Notes: generated from the sequence alone by a model not told the origin. 64,000 nt of DNA from Sediminimonas qiaohouensis DSM 21189 (GCF_000423645.1 NZ_AUIJ01000010.1:1-64000), one strand, 5' to 3'. Counted from the first letter of the stretch, positions 9,755 to 19,708 are shown. Made by a program: numbers and translations.

Positions 9755-11038
9755 ATGACCGACACAGGTTTTTTCACGACGAGTTTGCGCGATCGCGATG
9801 CTGAGTTGTACGGCGCGATCCGGGATGAGCTGTCTCGTCAGCGCCACGAGATCGAGCTGATCGCGAGCGAGAACATCGTGTCCTCGGCGGTGCTCGAGGC
9901 GCAGGGTTCCGTGCTGACGAACAAGTACGCCGAAGGGTATCCCGGCCGGCGCTATTACGGCGGGTGCGAGTTTGTCGACAAGGCCGAGAACCTCGCGATC
10001 GAGCGGGCGAAGCAGCTGTTTGGCTGCGGGTTTGCCAACGTGCAGCCCAATTCGGGCAGCCAGGCGAACCAGGGCGTGTTTACCGCTCTTTTACATCCGG
10101 GCGATACGATCCTGGGGATGAGCCTCGATGCGGGCGGGCACCTGACCCACGGCGCGGCGCCGAACCAGTCGGGCAAATGGTTCGACGCGGTGCATTACGG
10201 CGTGCGGCGCGACGATCAGCGCATCGATTACGACCAGGTGCAGGCGCTCGCGACCGAGCACCAGCCAAAGCTGCTGATCGCGGGGGGCTCGGCTATCCCG
10301 CGACAGGTGGATTTCGCCCGCATGCGCGAGATCGCCGATAGCGTCGGCGCGTACCTGCTGGTGGACATGGCGCATTTCGCCGGTCTGGTGGCGGCGGGCG
10401 AGCATCCCTCGCCGTTTCCGCACGCGCACGTGGCCACGACGACCACGCACAAGACGCTGCGCGGCCCGCGCGGTGGCATGATCCTGACCGATGACGCGGG
10501 TCTGGCGAAGAAATTCAACTCGGCCATCTTCCCCGGCATCCAGGGCGGGCCGCTTTGCCACGTGATCGCGGCCAAGGCCGTGGCCTTTGGCGAGGCGCTT
10601 GAGCCGTCGTTCAAGACCTACCAGAAGCAGGTCCGCGCCAACGCGGTGGCACTGGCGGATGAGCTGATGAAGGGAGGCCTCGACATCGTGACGGGGGGCA
10701 CCGACACGCATGTGATGCTGGTCGATCTGCGACCCAAGGGCGTCAAGGGCAACGCGACCGAGGCGGCCCTGGGCCGCGCCAGCATCACCTGCAACAAGAA
10801 CGGCATCCCCTTCGACGACGAAAAGCCGACGGTGACATCGGGCGTGCGTCTGGGCACGCCGGCGGGCACGACGCGGGGCTTTGGCGAGGCCGAGTTCCGC
10901 CAGATCGGCCAGTGGATCGTGCAGGTCGTCGATGGCCTCGCCGCCAACGGCGAAGACGCCAACGCCGAGATCGAGAAAGCCGTCCGCGAAGGCGTCGAGA
11001 AGATGTGCGAAAAATTCCCGATTTACAATAACTTGTGA
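9755..11038 (+). CDS. glyA: Serine hydroxymethyltransferase
   Basis: PLP enzyme interconverting serine + tetrahydrofolate with glycine + 5,10-methylene-tetrahydrofolate; a main source of one-carbon units. The 427-residue sequence has the family start [13 protein letters not shown], the [13 protein letters not shown] motif, and [14 protein letters not shown] with the PLP lysine at residue 233. The ATG at 9755 is preferred because GGAG lies six bases upstream; an in-frame ATG at 9740 is possible. Functionally it connects to the glycine cleavage operon at 43-47.5 kb. No riboswitch-like structure was seen upstream. Confidence 0.96.
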   Translation: MTDTGFFTTSLRDRDAELYGAIRDELSRQRHEIELIASENIVSSAVLEAQGSVLTNKYAEGYPGRRYYGGCEFVDKAENLAIERAKQLFGCGFANVQPNSGSQANQGVFTALLHPGDTILGMSLDAGGHLTHGAAPNQSGKWFDAVHYGVRRDDQRIDYDQVQALATEHQPKLLIAGGSAIPRQVDFARMREIADSVGAYLLVDMAHFAGLVAAGEHPSPFPHAHVATTTTHKTLRGPRGGMILTDDAGLAKKFNSAIFPGIQGGPLCHVIAAKAVAFGEALEPSFKTYQKQVRANAVALADELMKGGLDIVTGGTDTHVMLVDLRPKGVKGNATEAALGRASITCNKNGIPFDDEKPTVTSGVRLGTPAGTTRGFGEAEFRQIGQWIVQVVDGLAANGEDANAEIEKAVREGVEKMCEKFPIYNNL

Positions 11039-11103
11039 TCCGCCAAATCCCCCCGCGGCACGCTGCACTGGTCAAGCGGCGGCTGCGGGGGTAGACGGGA
11101 TAT

Positions 11104-11883
11104 ATGCTGAACCTCACCACATATGGCGATCAAACCGATTCGCCGACGCTTTTGATCGCGCACGGGTTGTTTGGCGCCGGGCGCAACTGGGGGGCGCTGG
11201 CCAAGCGCTTGTCCCAAACACGGCGCGTGATCACCGTGGACATGCGCAACCACGGCGAAAGCCCTTGGTATAACTCCCACAATTACAAGGACTTGGCCGC
11301 CGACCTGGCCGAGGTGATCGATACGCTGGACGGGCCGGTTGACGTGCTGGGGCACTCGATGGGCGGCAAGGCGGCGATGGTGCTGGCGCTCACGCGACCC
11401 GAGCTGGTGAACCGCCTGATCGTGGCAGATATTGCGCCCGTGCGCTATGACCACGGCCAGATGCAGTATATCGAGGCGATGAAAGCCGTTGACCTGGGCA
11501 AGGTAAAAAGACGCGCCGATGCCGAGGCGCAATTGTCCGACCTGCTCGAGGATCCGATTTTGCCGGGGTTCTTCACTCAATCCATTGATATCAAAGCAAA
11601 ACAATGGCGCCTGAACCTCGAAGTCCTGGCCCGCGAAATGCCCGGTATCCTGTCCTTTCCCAAGCACCTGACAGACCCCTATGAGGGGCCGGCATTGTTC
11701 CTGTCGGGCGCCGACTCGCACTACGTGAAACGCGAGTACAGACCTGTTATAAAACAACTTTTCCCCGCCGCGCAATTCGCGAAAATCCCCGATGCAGGGC
11801 ATTGGCTGCACGCGGAAAAACCGCGCGAATTCGAGGCCGCGCTCCGCGTCTGGCTGGAACAGAGCGCCCCGCCCGCAACCTGA
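11104..11883 (+). CDS. Alpha/beta-fold hydrolase (YbfF-like esterase)
   Basis: A 259-residue cytosolic alpha/beta hydrolase. It shows the oxyanion segment A-H-G-L-F-G-A-G-R-N-W, the nucleophile elbow G-H-S-M-G-G with Ser85, an acid on the loop around F-L-S-G-A-D-S, and the C-terminal histidine in D-A-G-H-W-L-H. The pattern N-H-G-E-S-P plus overall length resembles E. coli YbfF, an esterase of unclear physiological substrate. It stands 65 bases downstream of glyA on the same strand and could be cotranscribed with it. Confidence 0.85.
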   Translation: MLNLTTYGDQTDSPTLLIAHGLFGAGRNWGALAKRLSQTRRVITVDMRNHGESPWYNSHNYKDLAADLAEVIDTLDGPVDVLGHSMGGKAAMVLALTRPELVNRLIVADIAPVRYDHGQMQYIEAMKAVDLGKVKRRADAEAQLSDLLEDPILPGFFTQSIDIKAKQWRLNLEVLAREMPGILSFPKHLTDPYEGPALFLSGADSHYVKREYRPVIKQLFPAAQFAKIPDAGHWLHAEKPREFEAALRVWLEQSAPPAT

Positions 11884-11986
11884 AATTCCCTACCGGAGCG
11901 AACGTACGTAGCGCACAACTCGGCGCTTGAACCGCACGCTTGTGAACAAACCCTTAACCTGCCCCCAAGGCCTTGCGCGATCGATA

Positions 11987-12020
11987 TTTCTTCTGGCTCC
12001 AAATATCCCCGCCGGAGGCA
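11987..12020 (+). repeat. Short intergenic repeat, copy 1
   Basis: Reads TTTCTTCTGGCTCC then AAATATCCCCGCCGGAGGCA. It belongs to a family of about ten intergenic copies in this window (consensus CTTCATCTTGCCC / AAAATACTCCCGCCGGAGG). It lies between two convergent genes. Read on the minus strand it is a G/C hairpin (CCTCCGGCGGGG) followed by TATTT, so it may terminate transcription. Confidence 0.7.
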
Positions 12021-12173
12021 TCCACCCCATCACCGCGCACAAACGTTGCGGAACAAAGCGCCGACATGGCCCAGAAAAGAAAAAGGACGGCGGCGGCCCC
12101 AACGGGGACCCCTCCCTTGTACCGCCACCGCCCGGCCCGCGATACGCCGCATGGGCGCTGCGGGAACCGAAAA

Positions 12174-12359
12174 TCAGGTATCCGAACTCAACGCCCGCGC
12201 GACCATCCATGAGATTGGCATAGCCGCGATCGCGCCCACCGCCACGGCGATCAGGATCGGGTTGAGCGTGTCATAGCCCGCCGCCAAAGCGGCGATCATG
12301 AAAATGCCGGCCAAAGTGACCCCGGCAAGGATATAGATTACCAACGCAAGTCGCAGCAT
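12174..12359 (-). CDS. Small two-helix membrane protein (often mislabelled 'CTP synthetase' in this group)
   Basis: A 61-residue protein with two hydrophobic helices separated by a short loop (G-Y-D-T-L-N-P) and ending M-V-A-R-A-L-S-S-D-T. The start at 12359 (M-L-R-L-A-L-V) is preferred: AGGGA lies eight bases upstream and small Rhodobacteraceae homologues I recall have this length. An in-frame ATG at 12458 would add 33 Arg-rich residues with poorer third-position GC. Database homologues are often annotated as CTP synthetase; nothing here supports enzyme activity. Function unknown. Confidence 0.65.
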   Translation of the reverse strand: MLRLALVIYILAGVTLAGIFMIAALAAGYDTLNPILIAVAVGAIAAMPISWMVARALSSDT

Positions 12360-12511
12360 GTCGCAAATCCCTTGTCGATCAAACCACCGGCGCACCCAAA
12401 CGCGCCGCCGCAAATAATCATAACGCGACGGCGGGCGGGTTTCCTTGATCTGGGTCATACGCGGGGCAAATCCCCTTTTCGCGGGCGAAAATATCGGCTA
12501 TCGGCGCGGGC

Positions 12512-13285
12512 ATGCCCAGGTATGCCCTCAGGATCGAATATAGCGGCGCGCCGTTTCGTGGCTGGCAGCGCCAGCGCGATCTGCCCTCTGTGCAGGGGGC
12601 GGTCGAGGCGGCGCTTTCGCGGCTGGAGCCGGACGCCCCCGGCATCGGCGCGGCGGGGCGCACCGATACCGGGGTGCACGCCCTTGGGCAGGTGGCGCAT
12701 TGCGACCTGCACAAGGAGTGGGAGCCGTTTCGCCTGCGCGAGGCGCTGAACTATCACCTCAAGCCCGCGCCGGTGGCGATCACCGATTGCGCGGCGGTCG
12801 CGGACGATTGGCACGCGCGGTTCTCGGCCACCTATCGGCGCTACCTGTTTCGGCTGCTGCTCAGGCGTGCGCCGGCGTCGCTTGAGGCGGGGCTGGTGTG
12901 GCAGGTGCGGCGCGATCTGGACGTGGACGCGATGCGCGCGGGCGCGACGCACCTGGTCGGGCATCACGATTTCACCACCTTCCGCTCCACCATTTGCCAG
13001 GCGAAAAGCCCGGTCAAAACGCTGGACCTGCTGGAAATCGAAGAGACGGAAGGCCTGTCGGGCCGCGAGCTGCGGTTTCACCTGAAAGCGCGGTCGTTCC
13101 TTCACAACCAGGTGCGCAGCATCGTCGGCACGCTGGAGCGGGTCGGCGCGGGGGCCTGGGCGCCCGATGACGTACGCGCGGCCCTTGACGCGCGCGACCG
13201 CGCCGCATGCGGGCCGGTGTGCCCGCCGCATGGCCTCTACCTGTCGCAGGTGGGGTATGTGCCGGACCCGTTCACCAACGATTGA
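12512..13285 (+). CDS. truA: tRNA pseudouridine(38-40) synthase
   Basis: Isomerises uridines 38-40 in the tRNA anticodon arm. The 257-residue protein starts [12 protein letters not shown] and has the catalytic G-R-T-D-T-G-V-H-A motif with the nucleophilic aspartate at residue 52. Other family features are F-S-A-T-Y-R-R-Y, the H-D-F-T-T-F-R segment and [13 protein letters not shown] near the C-terminus. It is complete and monocistronic, converging on irr. Confidence 0.95.
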   Translation: MPRYALRIEYSGAPFRGWQRQRDLPSVQGAVEAALSRLEPDAPGIGAAGRTDTGVHALGQVAHCDLHKEWEPFRLREALNYHLKPAPVAITDCAAVADDWHARFSATYRRYLFRLLLRRAPASLEAGLVWQVRRDLDVDAMRAGATHLVGHHDFTTFRSTICQAKSPVKTLDLLEIEETEGLSGRELRFHLKARSFLHNQVRSIVGTLERVGAGAWAPDDVRAALDARDRAACGPVCPPHGLYLSQVGYVPDPFTND

Positions 13286-13313
13286 GGCCGGCGCGGGGCG
13301 GTGATCGGCGCGC

Positions 13314-13751
13314 TTACTTGCGGCGCAGGCGGATCACCACGTCGACCGACGCGATCTCGGCGCCCTCTGGGGCGTCGGGCAGATTGGTGATTTGAAGATC
13401 CTCGGCCGGGGCATCGCACAGGGTGCCGCAATCCTCCCAATAGAAATGGGGGTGGTCGTGGGTATTGGTGTCAAAATAGCTGCGCGTGCCGTCAACGGTG
13501 ACTTCCTGCATCAATCCCGCGTCGCAAAAGGCGCGCAAGGTATTGTACACCGTCGCCAGCGAGACATTCGCGCGCTGGTCCTTGGCGGCGGTGAACAGGC
13601 TTTCAGCGGTGACGTGGCGATCCTGCCCGTCCCCCACCAGCAGCGCCGCCAGCGTGATCCGCTGCCGCGTCGGGCGCAGGCCCGCACTCGACAGCCAAGC
13701 GCCGGCGCGGCGAGAGCCCTCGGCGGTGATGGTGTCGTCAGCTGCGCTCAT
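13314..13751 (-). CDS. irr: Iron response regulator Irr (Fur family)
   Basis: A 145-residue Fur-superfamily regulator. The winged-helix part (about 15-85) includes G-L-R-P-T-R-Q-R-I-T, the recognition helix V-S-L-A-T-V-Y-N-T-L-R-A-F, and a wing S-Y-F-D-T-N-T-H. The H-D-H-P-H-F-Y-W-E-D-C-G segment is the Irr-type variant of the Fur metal-binding region. Irr controls iron/haem genes in Rhizobiales and Rhodobacterales. Placement immediately upstream of and divergent from fabA is a recurring arrangement in Rhodobacterales and supports the call over Fur or PerR. The classic N-terminal haem-regulatory motif of Bradyrhizobium Irr is not present. Confidence 0.9.
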   Translation of the reverse strand: MSAADDTITAEGSRRAGAWLSSAGLRPTRQRITLAALLVGDGQDRHVTAESLFTAAKDQRANVSLATVYNTLRAFCDAGLMQEVTVDGTRSYFDTNTHDHPHFYWEDCGTLCDAPAEDLQITNLPDAPEGAEIASVDVVIRLRRK

Positions 13752-13929
13752 GGTCGGATCCTTTCATTCACCTGTTAATATAGAGGCCGCAACGGGGGAA
13801 TTTCAAACGAAAACCTCCGCCCAAGGCGGGCGCGCGGACGGCAAGGCAGGCTTGCAAGCCCGCTACGCGCGGTGATAGACGCTAAGGGGACACAACACCG
13901 CCGAAAAACCACGAAAGGGGCACATCTGA

Positions 13930-14439
13930 ATGGCCCAGTATCCGAGCAGTTTCGACAAGGACGACCTACTCAAGTGCGCGCGGGGCGAATTGTTCGGCCC
14001 CGGCAACGCGCAACTGCCCGAGCCGCCCATGCTGATGATGGACCGGATCACCGACATTTCCGGCGATGGCGGCCCGCATGGCAAGGGCCACGTGGTAGCC
14101 GAGTTCGACATAACGCCGGACCTGTGGTTCTTTGAGTGTCACTTTCCCGGCAACCCGATCATGCCCGGCTGCCTGGGTCTTGACGGGCTGTGGCAGCTTA
14201 CCGGCTTCAACCTGGGCTGGCGCGGCTGGCAGGGGCGCGGCTATGCCCTGGGCGTGGGCGAGGTGAAGTTGACCGGCATGGTCCGGCCGGACCGCAAGAT
14301 GCTGACCTATTACGTGGATTTCACCAAGGCCGTGCAAACCCGCCGCCTGACCATGGGCGTGGCCGATGGCCGCGTCGAGGCCGATGGCGAGGAGATCTAC
14401 CAGGTCAAGGATATGAAAGTGGCCCTATCCGAAACCTGA
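13930..14439 (+). CDS. fabA: 3-hydroxydecanoyl-[ACP] dehydratase/isomerase
   Basis: Introduces the cis double bond at the C10 stage of type II fatty acid synthesis. The 169-residue length is normal. The active-site histidine is His71 in F-E-C-H-F-P-G-N-P, and the second catalytic acid lies in [11 protein letters not shown], as in FabA (FabZ lacks this bifunctional pattern). It heads the fabA-fabB-fabI operon, with an AAAGGGG ribosome site nine bases upstream. Confidence 0.96.
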   Translation: MAQYPSSFDKDDLLKCARGELFGPGNAQLPEPPMLMMDRITDISGDGGPHGKGHVVAEFDITPDLWFFECHFPGNPIMPGCLGLDGLWQLTGFNLGWRGWQGRGYALGVGEVKLTGMVRPDRKMLTYYVDFTKAVQTRRLTMGVADGRVEADGEEIYQVKDMKVALSET

Positions 14440-14464
14440 CCCCGAAAGAGCAAGGAGTGCGCCA

Positions 14465-15694
14465 ATGCGCCGTGTCGTCGTTACAGGACTGGGAATCGTC
14501 TCATCCATCGGAAACAACGCCGAAGAGGTACTTGCCTCGCTCAAGGCAGGAAAATCCGGCATCACCGCCAACGAAGCGATGAAGGAACACGGCTTTCGCA
14601 GCCAGATCGCCGGCGATGTCAAACTGGACGTGACGCAACACGTGGACAAGCGCACGCTGCGCTTCATGGGACCGGGCGCCGCCTATGCCCATATCGCCAT
14701 GGGGCAGGCGATCGCCGATGCGGGGCTGGAAGAGGCCGACATCGTGAACCCGCGCACCGGGCTGGTGGCCGGCTCGGGCGGGCCATCGACCAGCGCCATG
14801 CTGGCCGCGCACCAAACGGTTCTGGAAAAGGGCGGCCCCAAGCGCATCGGTCCCTTCGCGGTGCCCAAGTGCATGTCCTCCACCATCAGTGCGAACCTGA
14901 GCACCGCCTACCAGATCAAGGGCATCAACTATTCCATCACCTCGGCCTGCTCGACCAGCCTGCATTGCATCGGCAACGCGGCCGAGCAGATCATGATGGG
15001 CAAACAGGACGTGATGTTCGCCGGCGGCGGCGAAGAACTCGACTGGACCCTATCGTGCCTGTTCGACGCCATGGGCGCGATGAGCGCGAAATACAACGAC
15101 ACCCCCGAACGCGCCAGCCGCGCCTTTGACGCGGACCGCGACGGGTTCGTGATCGGCGGCGGCGGCGGCATGCTGGTGCTTGAGGATCTCGAACACGCCC
15201 GCGCGCGCGGCGCCAGGATCTATGCCGAGGTGACGGGCTACGCCGCCACCAGCGACGGGCACGACATGGTCGCCCCCTCGGGCGAGGGCGGCGAGCGCGC
15301 GATGCGCCTGGCGCTGCAAACGCTGCCCGAGGACCGCAAGGTGGGCTATATCAACGCGCACGGCACCAGCACGCCGGTGGGCGACGTGGGCGAGGTCGAG
15401 GCGGTGCGCCGCGTGTTCGGCCAGGGCACGACGCCGCCGATCAGCTCGACCAAGTCGATGACCGGCCACAGCCAGGGCGCCACCGGCGCGCAGGAGGCAA
15501 TCTATTGCCTGCTGATGCTGGAGCACGATTTCATCGCGCCGTCGATCAACGTCGATACGCTCGACCCCGAGATCAACCCCGCCGAAATCGCCACCTCCCG
15601 GGTCGACAACGCGGGGCTGGACACGGTGATGACCAACAGCTTTGGCTTTGGCGGCACCAACGGATCGATGCTGTTGTCGAAATTTCAGGGATAA
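14465..15694 (+). CDS. fabB: 3-oxoacyl-[ACP] synthase I
   Basis: Elongating condensing enzyme needed with FabA for unsaturated fatty acids. The 409-residue protein has the catalytic cysteine Cys162 in [11 protein letters not shown] and the two histidines in [11 protein letters not shown] and [10 protein letters not shown]. The glycine-rich end [10 protein letters not shown] is typical. It starts 25 bases after fabA with AAGGAG upstream; its stop overlaps the first possible ATG of fabI. Confidence 0.96.
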   Translation: MRRVVVTGLGIVSSIGNNAEEVLASLKAGKSGITANEAMKEHGFRSQIAGDVKLDVTQHVDKRTLRFMGPGAAYAHIAMGQAIADAGLEEADIVNPRTGLVAGSGGPSTSAMLAAHQTVLEKGGPKRIGPFAVPKCMSSTISANLSTAYQIKGINYSITSACSTSLHCIGNAAEQIMMGKQDVMFAGGGEELDWTLSCLFDAMGAMSAKYNDTPERASRAFDADRDGFVIGGGGGMLVLEDLEHARARGARIYAEVTGYAATSDGHDMVAPSGEGGERAMRLALQTLPEDRKVGYINAHGTSTPVGDVGEVEAVRRVFGQGTTPPISSTKSMTGHSQGATGAQEAIYCLLMLEHDFIAPSINVDTLDPEINPAEIATSRVDNAGLDTVMTNSFGFGGTNGSMLLSKFQG

Positions 15695-15699
15695 TGCAC

Positions 15700-16491
15700 A
15701 TGGGCGGAGCGATGGAGGGCAAGCGTGGCCTGATCATGGGGGTGGCCAATGACCGGTCGATCGCCTGGGGGATTGCACGCGCGATGCACGCAGCAGGGGC
15801 GGAGCTTGCCTTTACCTACCAGGGCGAGGCGTTCGGCAAACGGCTGGAGCCGCTGGCGGCCTCGGTCGGCTCGGACCTGCTGATGGACGCGGACGTGAGC
15901 GACGATGCCTCGCTCGACGCGGCGTTCGAGACGCTGGCCGCGCGCTGGCCGACGATCGATTTCGTGGTCCACGCCATCGCCTATTCCGACAAGTCCGAAC
16001 TGACCGGCCGGTTCATCAACACCAGCCGCGCCAATTTCCGCACCTCGCTTGAAATCTCGGCCTACTCGTTCATCGACGTGGCGCGCCGGGCGCATCCCCT
16101 GATGAAGGAAAACGGCGGCACGCTGCTGACGCTGACCTACCAGGGCGCCAACCGCGTCACCCCCTATTACAACGTGATGGGCGTGGCCAAGGCAGCGCTG
16201 GAATCGGCCACGCGGTACCTGGCCAATGACCTTGGACAAGACGGCATCCGCGTCAACGCGATCTCGCCCGGGCCGATGAAGACACTGGCTGGCGCGGCCA
16301 TCGGCGGGGCGCGCAAGACCTACAAGCACACCGACCAGAACGCACCGCTGGGCGGCAATGCCACGCTTGAGGCGGTCGGTGGCACGGCGGTCTACCTCGC
16401 CTCGGACGCGGGCGCCTGCACCACCGGCGAGATCCTTCGCGTCGATGGCGGCTATCACATCCTGGGCATGCCGCAGGCCGACAACATCTGA
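15700..16491 (+). CDS. fabI: Enoyl-[ACP] reductase (NADH), FabI type
   Basis: Catalyses the last reductive step of each fatty acid elongation cycle. A 263-residue short-chain dehydrogenase fold: the N-terminal K-R-G-L-I-M-G-V-A-N-D-R-S-I-A-W-G-I-A signature is FabI-specific, and the active-site Tyr-x6-Lys is in Y-Y-N-V-M-G-V-A-K-A-A-L. Three in-frame ATGs (15694, 15700, 15712) are possible. 15700 is chosen for its spacing from AGGGA at the fabB end; 15694 overlaps the fabB stop as TAATG. Translation is probably coupled to fabB. Confidence 0.95.
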   Translation: MGGAMEGKRGLIMGVANDRSIAWGIARAMHAAGAELAFTYQGEAFGKRLEPLAASVGSDLLMDADVSDDASLDAAFETLAARWPTIDFVVHAIAYSDKSELTGRFINTSRANFRTSLEISAYSFIDVARRAHPLMKENGGTLLTLTYQGANRVTPYYNVMGVAKAALESATRYLANDLGQDGIRVNAISPGPMKTLAGAAIGGARKTYKHTDQNAPLGGNATLEAVGGTAVYLASDAGACTTGEILRVDGGYHILGMPQADNI

Positions 16492-16544
16492 CACCGCGCG
16501 GACCAAGGGATCGACGCCCCGCCCGGCCGCGACCGCAGTAAAAT

Positions 16545-16620
16545 GGATACTTTTAGCCAGAAGAAACACAAGCGCGCGCCTCATGGGACCGGGGTGTATT
16601 TCTTCTGGCCGTAAATATCC
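16545..16620. terminator. Large imperfect inverted repeat between convergent fabI and gcrA
   Basis: Two copies of the short intergenic repeat face each other. The left arm at 16545-16570 (GGATACTTTTAGCCAGAAG...) is complementary with a few mismatches to the right arm at 16597-16620 (TTTCTTCTGGCCGTAAATATCC). The RNA would fold into a stem of about 22 pairs from either strand. Its position between two convergent genes suggests a bidirectional transcription barrier. Confidence 0.6.
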
Positions 16621-16632
16621 CCGCCGGAGGCA
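16597..16632 (+). repeat. Short intergenic repeat, copy 2 (with inverted partner at 16545-16570)
   Basis: Reads TATTTCTTCTGGCCG then TAAATATCCCCGCCGGAGGC, a close match to the copy at 11987. The partner at 16545-16570 is the same sequence in the opposite orientation without the CCGCCGGAGG tail. Confidence 0.7.
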
Positions 16633-16672
16633 TCCGCCGCCCGAAGCCGGCGCGCGAGTGCGCTTTCTTGCC

Positions 16673-17317
16673 TCAGCGTTTGCGATCGCGGCGCGAGCTC
16701 ATCGGCTGGAACGCTACGCCGACATGCGCCTCGCAATAGGGTTTGCCCGATTGCACCGGCAGGCCGCAAAACCAGAAATCATCGGTCGCGGGGTCGCCGA
16801 CGGGCCATTTGCAGGTGCGTTCGGTCAACTCCATCAGCGACAGGCGCTTGGCTTTCTTCTCGATCTCGCTGACCTTGGCCAGGGCCTCGGGGCTGATCTC
16901 GTTCGCCGAGGGTTGCGGCGGCAGCGGCTGACCGGCGGGAATGATCGCCTTGCGGGTATGCGGCACGGTCACGCCAGCGCCTTGGGTGGCCTCGTCCGGC
17001 TCGTCCTCCTCGGTGGGGGCGGCGACGGGCTGGGGCGCCTCGGCCTTGGGCTTGGCGGCGGCCTTGCGCGTCGGGGCTGCCTGCGTCTCGGCGCGCGGTG
17101 CTGCTGCGGCGGCGGCATCGGGTTTCGCCGGTTGCTTGGCCTTTACCTCGGGCGCCGCGGCGGCACCGCTGGTGCGGTTCGACAGGCCCAGACGGTGCAC
17201 CTTGCCGATGACGGCGTTGCGCGTGACGCCGCCCAGTTCCTTGGCGATCTGGCTGGCCGACTGGCCCTCGCCCCACATCTTCTTCAACAGCTCGACGCGT
17301 TCATCGGTCCAGGACAT
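16673..17317 (-). CDS. gcrA: Cell cycle regulator GcrA
   Basis: GcrA is an alphaproteobacterial transcription factor that acts with sigma-70 RNA polymerase at methylated GANTC promoters. The 214-residue protein starts M-S-W-T-D-E-R-V-E-L-L-K-K-M-W, followed by the helix-turn-helix segment S-A-S-Q-I-A-K-E-L-G-G and V-T-R-N-A-V-I-G-K-V-H-R-L-G-L (residues 1-46). A long Ala/Pro/Lys linker follows. The C-terminal domain contains C-K-W-P-V-G-D-P ... F-W-F-C-G-L-P-V ... P-Y-C-E-A-H, the conserved polymerase-binding region. It is divergent from the ABC-2 permease gene. Confidence 0.95.
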   Translation of the reverse strand: MSWTDERVELLKKMWGEGQSASQIAKELGGVTRNAVIGKVHRLGLSNRTSGAAAAPEVKAKQPAKPDAAAAAAPRAETQAAPTRKAAAKPKAEAPQPVAAPTEEDEPDEATQGAGVTVPHTRKAIIPAGQPLPPQPSANEISPEALAKVSEIEKKAKRLSLMELTERTCKWPVGDPATDDFWFCGLPVQSGKPYCEAHVGVAFQPMSSRRDRKR

Positions 17318-17448
17318 GCGATTTCCTTGGTTCAGGGGCGGCCCGGCGCACCGGCGTCGGCCCCGCAATTTCTGACTGGCGCCCTATTCTAATCACTCAT
17401 GTCTGAGTTACAAGGCGTCGAATCATCACCACGGTCAGGAGAGACGCG

Positions 17449-18252
17449 ATGCAAGACGGCACGGAGATGGGCGCGCGGCGCTTTGGGCGGGTCAACTGGA
17501 TGGGTCTGTACACGCTAGCCTCGCGCGAGGTGCGCCGCTTCATGGCGGTGCGCACGCAAACGGTCCTGGCGCCGCTGGTAACGGCGGGGCTGTTCGTGAT
17601 GATCTTTTCGATCGCGATCGGGCCAACCCGCGGCGAGGTGATGGGCGTGGCCTTCACCACCTTCATCGCGCCGGGGATCCTGATGATGACGGTGATCCAG
17701 AACTCTTTCGCCAATTCCTCGTCCTCGATCGTCAGCGCCAAGATCCAGGGCAATATCGTGGACACCCTGATGCCACCGCTCAGCCCGGCCGAACTGGTCC
17801 TGGGCTACATGGCCGGCAGCGTGGCGCGCGGCCTGCTGGTGGCGGCGGCGATCTGGGTCGGGCTGGCGCTGTTCCTGGGGATCGGCGCGGTGCATCCGCT
17901 CTGGGCGCTTGTGTTCGTGCTGCTTGGCTCGGCCTTCATGGGGGCGCTGGGGATCGTGACGGGCATCTTCGCCAACAAGTTCGATCAGATGTCGGCGATC
18001 ACCAATTTCGTGATCACCCCGCTGGCGTTCTTGTCGGGCACCTTTTATTCGGTTCGGGATCTGCCGCCGGGCCTGCGCGAGATCACCCATTTCAACCCGG
18101 TATTCTACCTGATCGACGGGGTGCGTTACGGCGTGATCGGCGTCTCGGACAGCGACCCGCTGCTGGGCCTGGCGATCTGCGGCGCGGCGACGCTGGTGCT
18201 GGCGCTGGTGGCCTGGGCGATGTTCCGGCGCGGCTACCGACTCAAGGCTTGA
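17449..18252 (+). CDS. ABC-2 type transporter permease
   Basis: A 267-residue inner-membrane protein with six hydrophobic segments (about 38-58, 66-85, 115-140, 147-170, 180-200, 236-256) and the ABC-2 signature region P-L-A-F-L-S-G-T-F-Y-S-V-R-D-L-P-P-G-L-R-E-I ... N-P-V-F-Y-L-I-D-G-V-R-Y-G. This is the permease type of drug, polysaccharide or lipid exporters. AGGAG sits seven bases before the ATG. No ATP-binding partner lies next to it; it must be encoded elsewhere. Substrate unknown. Confidence 0.88.
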   Translation: MQDGTEMGARRFGRVNWMGLYTLASREVRRFMAVRTQTVLAPLVTAGLFVMIFSIAIGPTRGEVMGVAFTTFIAPGILMMTVIQNSFANSSSSIVSAKIQGNIVDTLMPPLSPAELVLGYMAGSVARGLLVAAAIWVGLALFLGIGAVHPLWALVFVLLGSAFMGALGIVTGIFANKFDQMSAITNFVITPLAFLSGTFYSVRDLPPGLREITHFNPVFYLIDGVRYGVIGVSDSDPLLGLAICGAATLVLALVAWAMFRRGYRLKA

Positions 18253-18478
18253 GACGTTTTGCGCTTGCGCCCCCCGCACGGGGCGCTAATGTGCGCGCCA
18301 TGACACGGATATGCGACATTGCCACCCTGCGACGAGGCCGCGCAACGCGCGCCTGATCGGCGCATATCCCGTGCACCCGCGTGGGCGCCCCCCGGCGCCT
18401 CGCCCCGACCCTTCACAAACTTGACTAATGCCCGCGTGTGATGCACTCACAGGGCTTCTTTGACCGAGGAATATCAAG

Positions 18479-19660
18479 ATGATCCCGTCCATTCTGCCGA
18501 CCTATTCGCGCGCACCTCTGTCGTTCACCCATGGTGAAGGCAGCTGGCTGAGCACCGAGGACGGGCGACGTTTCCTCGACTTCGGGGCGGGCATCGCGGT
18601 GAATGCCCTGGGCCACGCGCATCCCGAACTGGTCGCTGCTTTGACCGAGCAGGCGGGCAAACTGTGGCATGTCTCCAACCTCTACCAGATCCCCCAGCAG
18701 CAGGAGCTGGCCGACAAGCTGGTCGAGGCCACCTTTGCCGACACGGTATTTTTCACCAATTCGGGAACGGAATCGTGCGAGTTGGCGATCAAGATGGCGC
18801 GCAAGCACTGGTCCGCGCAGGGGCAGCCCGAGCGCACGCAGATCATCGCCTTCAACGGCGCGTTCCACGGCCGCTCAACCGCCGCGATCGCGGCGGCGGG
18901 GTCGGAAAAGATGACCGCCGGGTTCGGGCCGCTGATGCCCGGCTTCACGCATATCGACTGGGGCGATCACGACGCCCTGCGCGCCGCCCTCACCAAGGAC
19001 ACCGCCGCCGTCCTGATCGAGCCGGTGCAGGGCGAGGGCGGCATCCGCCCCCTGCCCGACCAGTGCCTGCGCGGCCTGCGCGAGCTGTGCGATGAGACCG
19101 GCGCGCTCTTGATCCTGGACGAGGTGCAATGCGGCATGGGCCGCACCGGGCGGCTGTTTGCCCATGAATGGGCGGGCGTCGCACCCGATATCATGATGGT
19201 CGCCAAGGGCATCGGCGGGGGCTTTCCGCTGGGCGCGGTGCTGGCCACCGAACACGCGGCCAAGGCGATGGGCACGGGCACTCACGGCTCGACCTATGGC
19301 GGCAACCCGCTGGCTTGCGCTGTGGGCAACAAGGTGATGGATATCATCTCCGATCCCGCCTTCCTCGACACCGTAAGCGCACGCGCGGGCCTCCTGCGCC
19401 AGCGGCTCGAAGGGCTGGTCGCCAGCCACCCCGACATATTCGAGCAGGTGCGCGGCATGGGCCTGATGCTGGGCCTCAAGTGCCGCGCCGCGAACACCGA
19501 CGTACTGGCCGCCGCCTTTGATCAGAACCTGATCACGGTTCCGGCCGCCGACAACGTGATCCGCCTGTTGCCGCCGCTCAACATCTCCGAGGACGAGATC
19601 GCGCAGGCCGTATCGCGCCTCGACGCGGCCGCCGCCACCCTCCAGAAGGCGCGCGCGTGA
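18479..19660 (+). CDS. argD: Acetylornithine/succinyldiaminopimelate aminotransferase
   Basis: PLP-dependent class III aminotransferase of arginine biosynthesis, converting N-acetylglutamate semialdehyde to N-acetylornithine. The 393-residue protein has [18 protein letters not shown], the [14 protein letters not shown] cofactor motif and the PLP lysine (Lys243) in [10 protein letters not shown]. The [11 protein letters not shown] segment is typical of ArgD. GAGGA lies eight bases upstream of the start. argF follows 76 bases downstream. Confidence 0.95.
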   Translation: MIPSILPTYSRAPLSFTHGEGSWLSTEDGRRFLDFGAGIAVNALGHAHPELVAALTEQAGKLWHVSNLYQIPQQQELADKLVEATFADTVFFTNSGTESCELAIKMARKHWSAQGQPERTQIIAFNGAFHGRSTAAIAAAGSEKMTAGFGPLMPGFTHIDWGDHDALRAALTKDTAAVLIEPVQGEGGIRPLPDQCLRGLRELCDETGALLILDEVQCGMGRTGRLFAHEWAGVAPDIMMVAKGIGGGFPLGAVLATEHAAKAMGTGTHGSTYGGNPLACAVGNKVMDIISDPAFLDTVSARAGLLRQRLEGLVASHPDIFEQVRGMGLMLGLKCRAANTDVLAAAFDQNLITVPAADNVIRLLPPLNISEDEIAQAVSRLDAAAATLQKARA

Positions 19661-19708
19661 TCTTCATCTTGCACTAAATACTCCGGGGGTGTGGGGGCTG
19701 GCCCCCAC
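19661..19708 (+). repeat. Short intergenic repeat, copy 3, plus G-rich hairpin
   Basis: TCTTCATCTTGCACTAAATA then CTCCGGGGGT, followed by a perfect hairpin GTGGGGGC-TG-GCCCCCAC (19691-19708). It lies between argD and argF in the same operon. The same repeat-plus-hairpin combination recurs at 61535-61583. Confidence 0.7.

Noticed and set aside
18267-18286. GCGCCCC ... GGGGCGC hairpin after the ABC-2 permease gene as a terminator
   Set aside because: The stem is real but no U-run follows on either strand, so I could not distinguish a terminator from chance GC complementarity.
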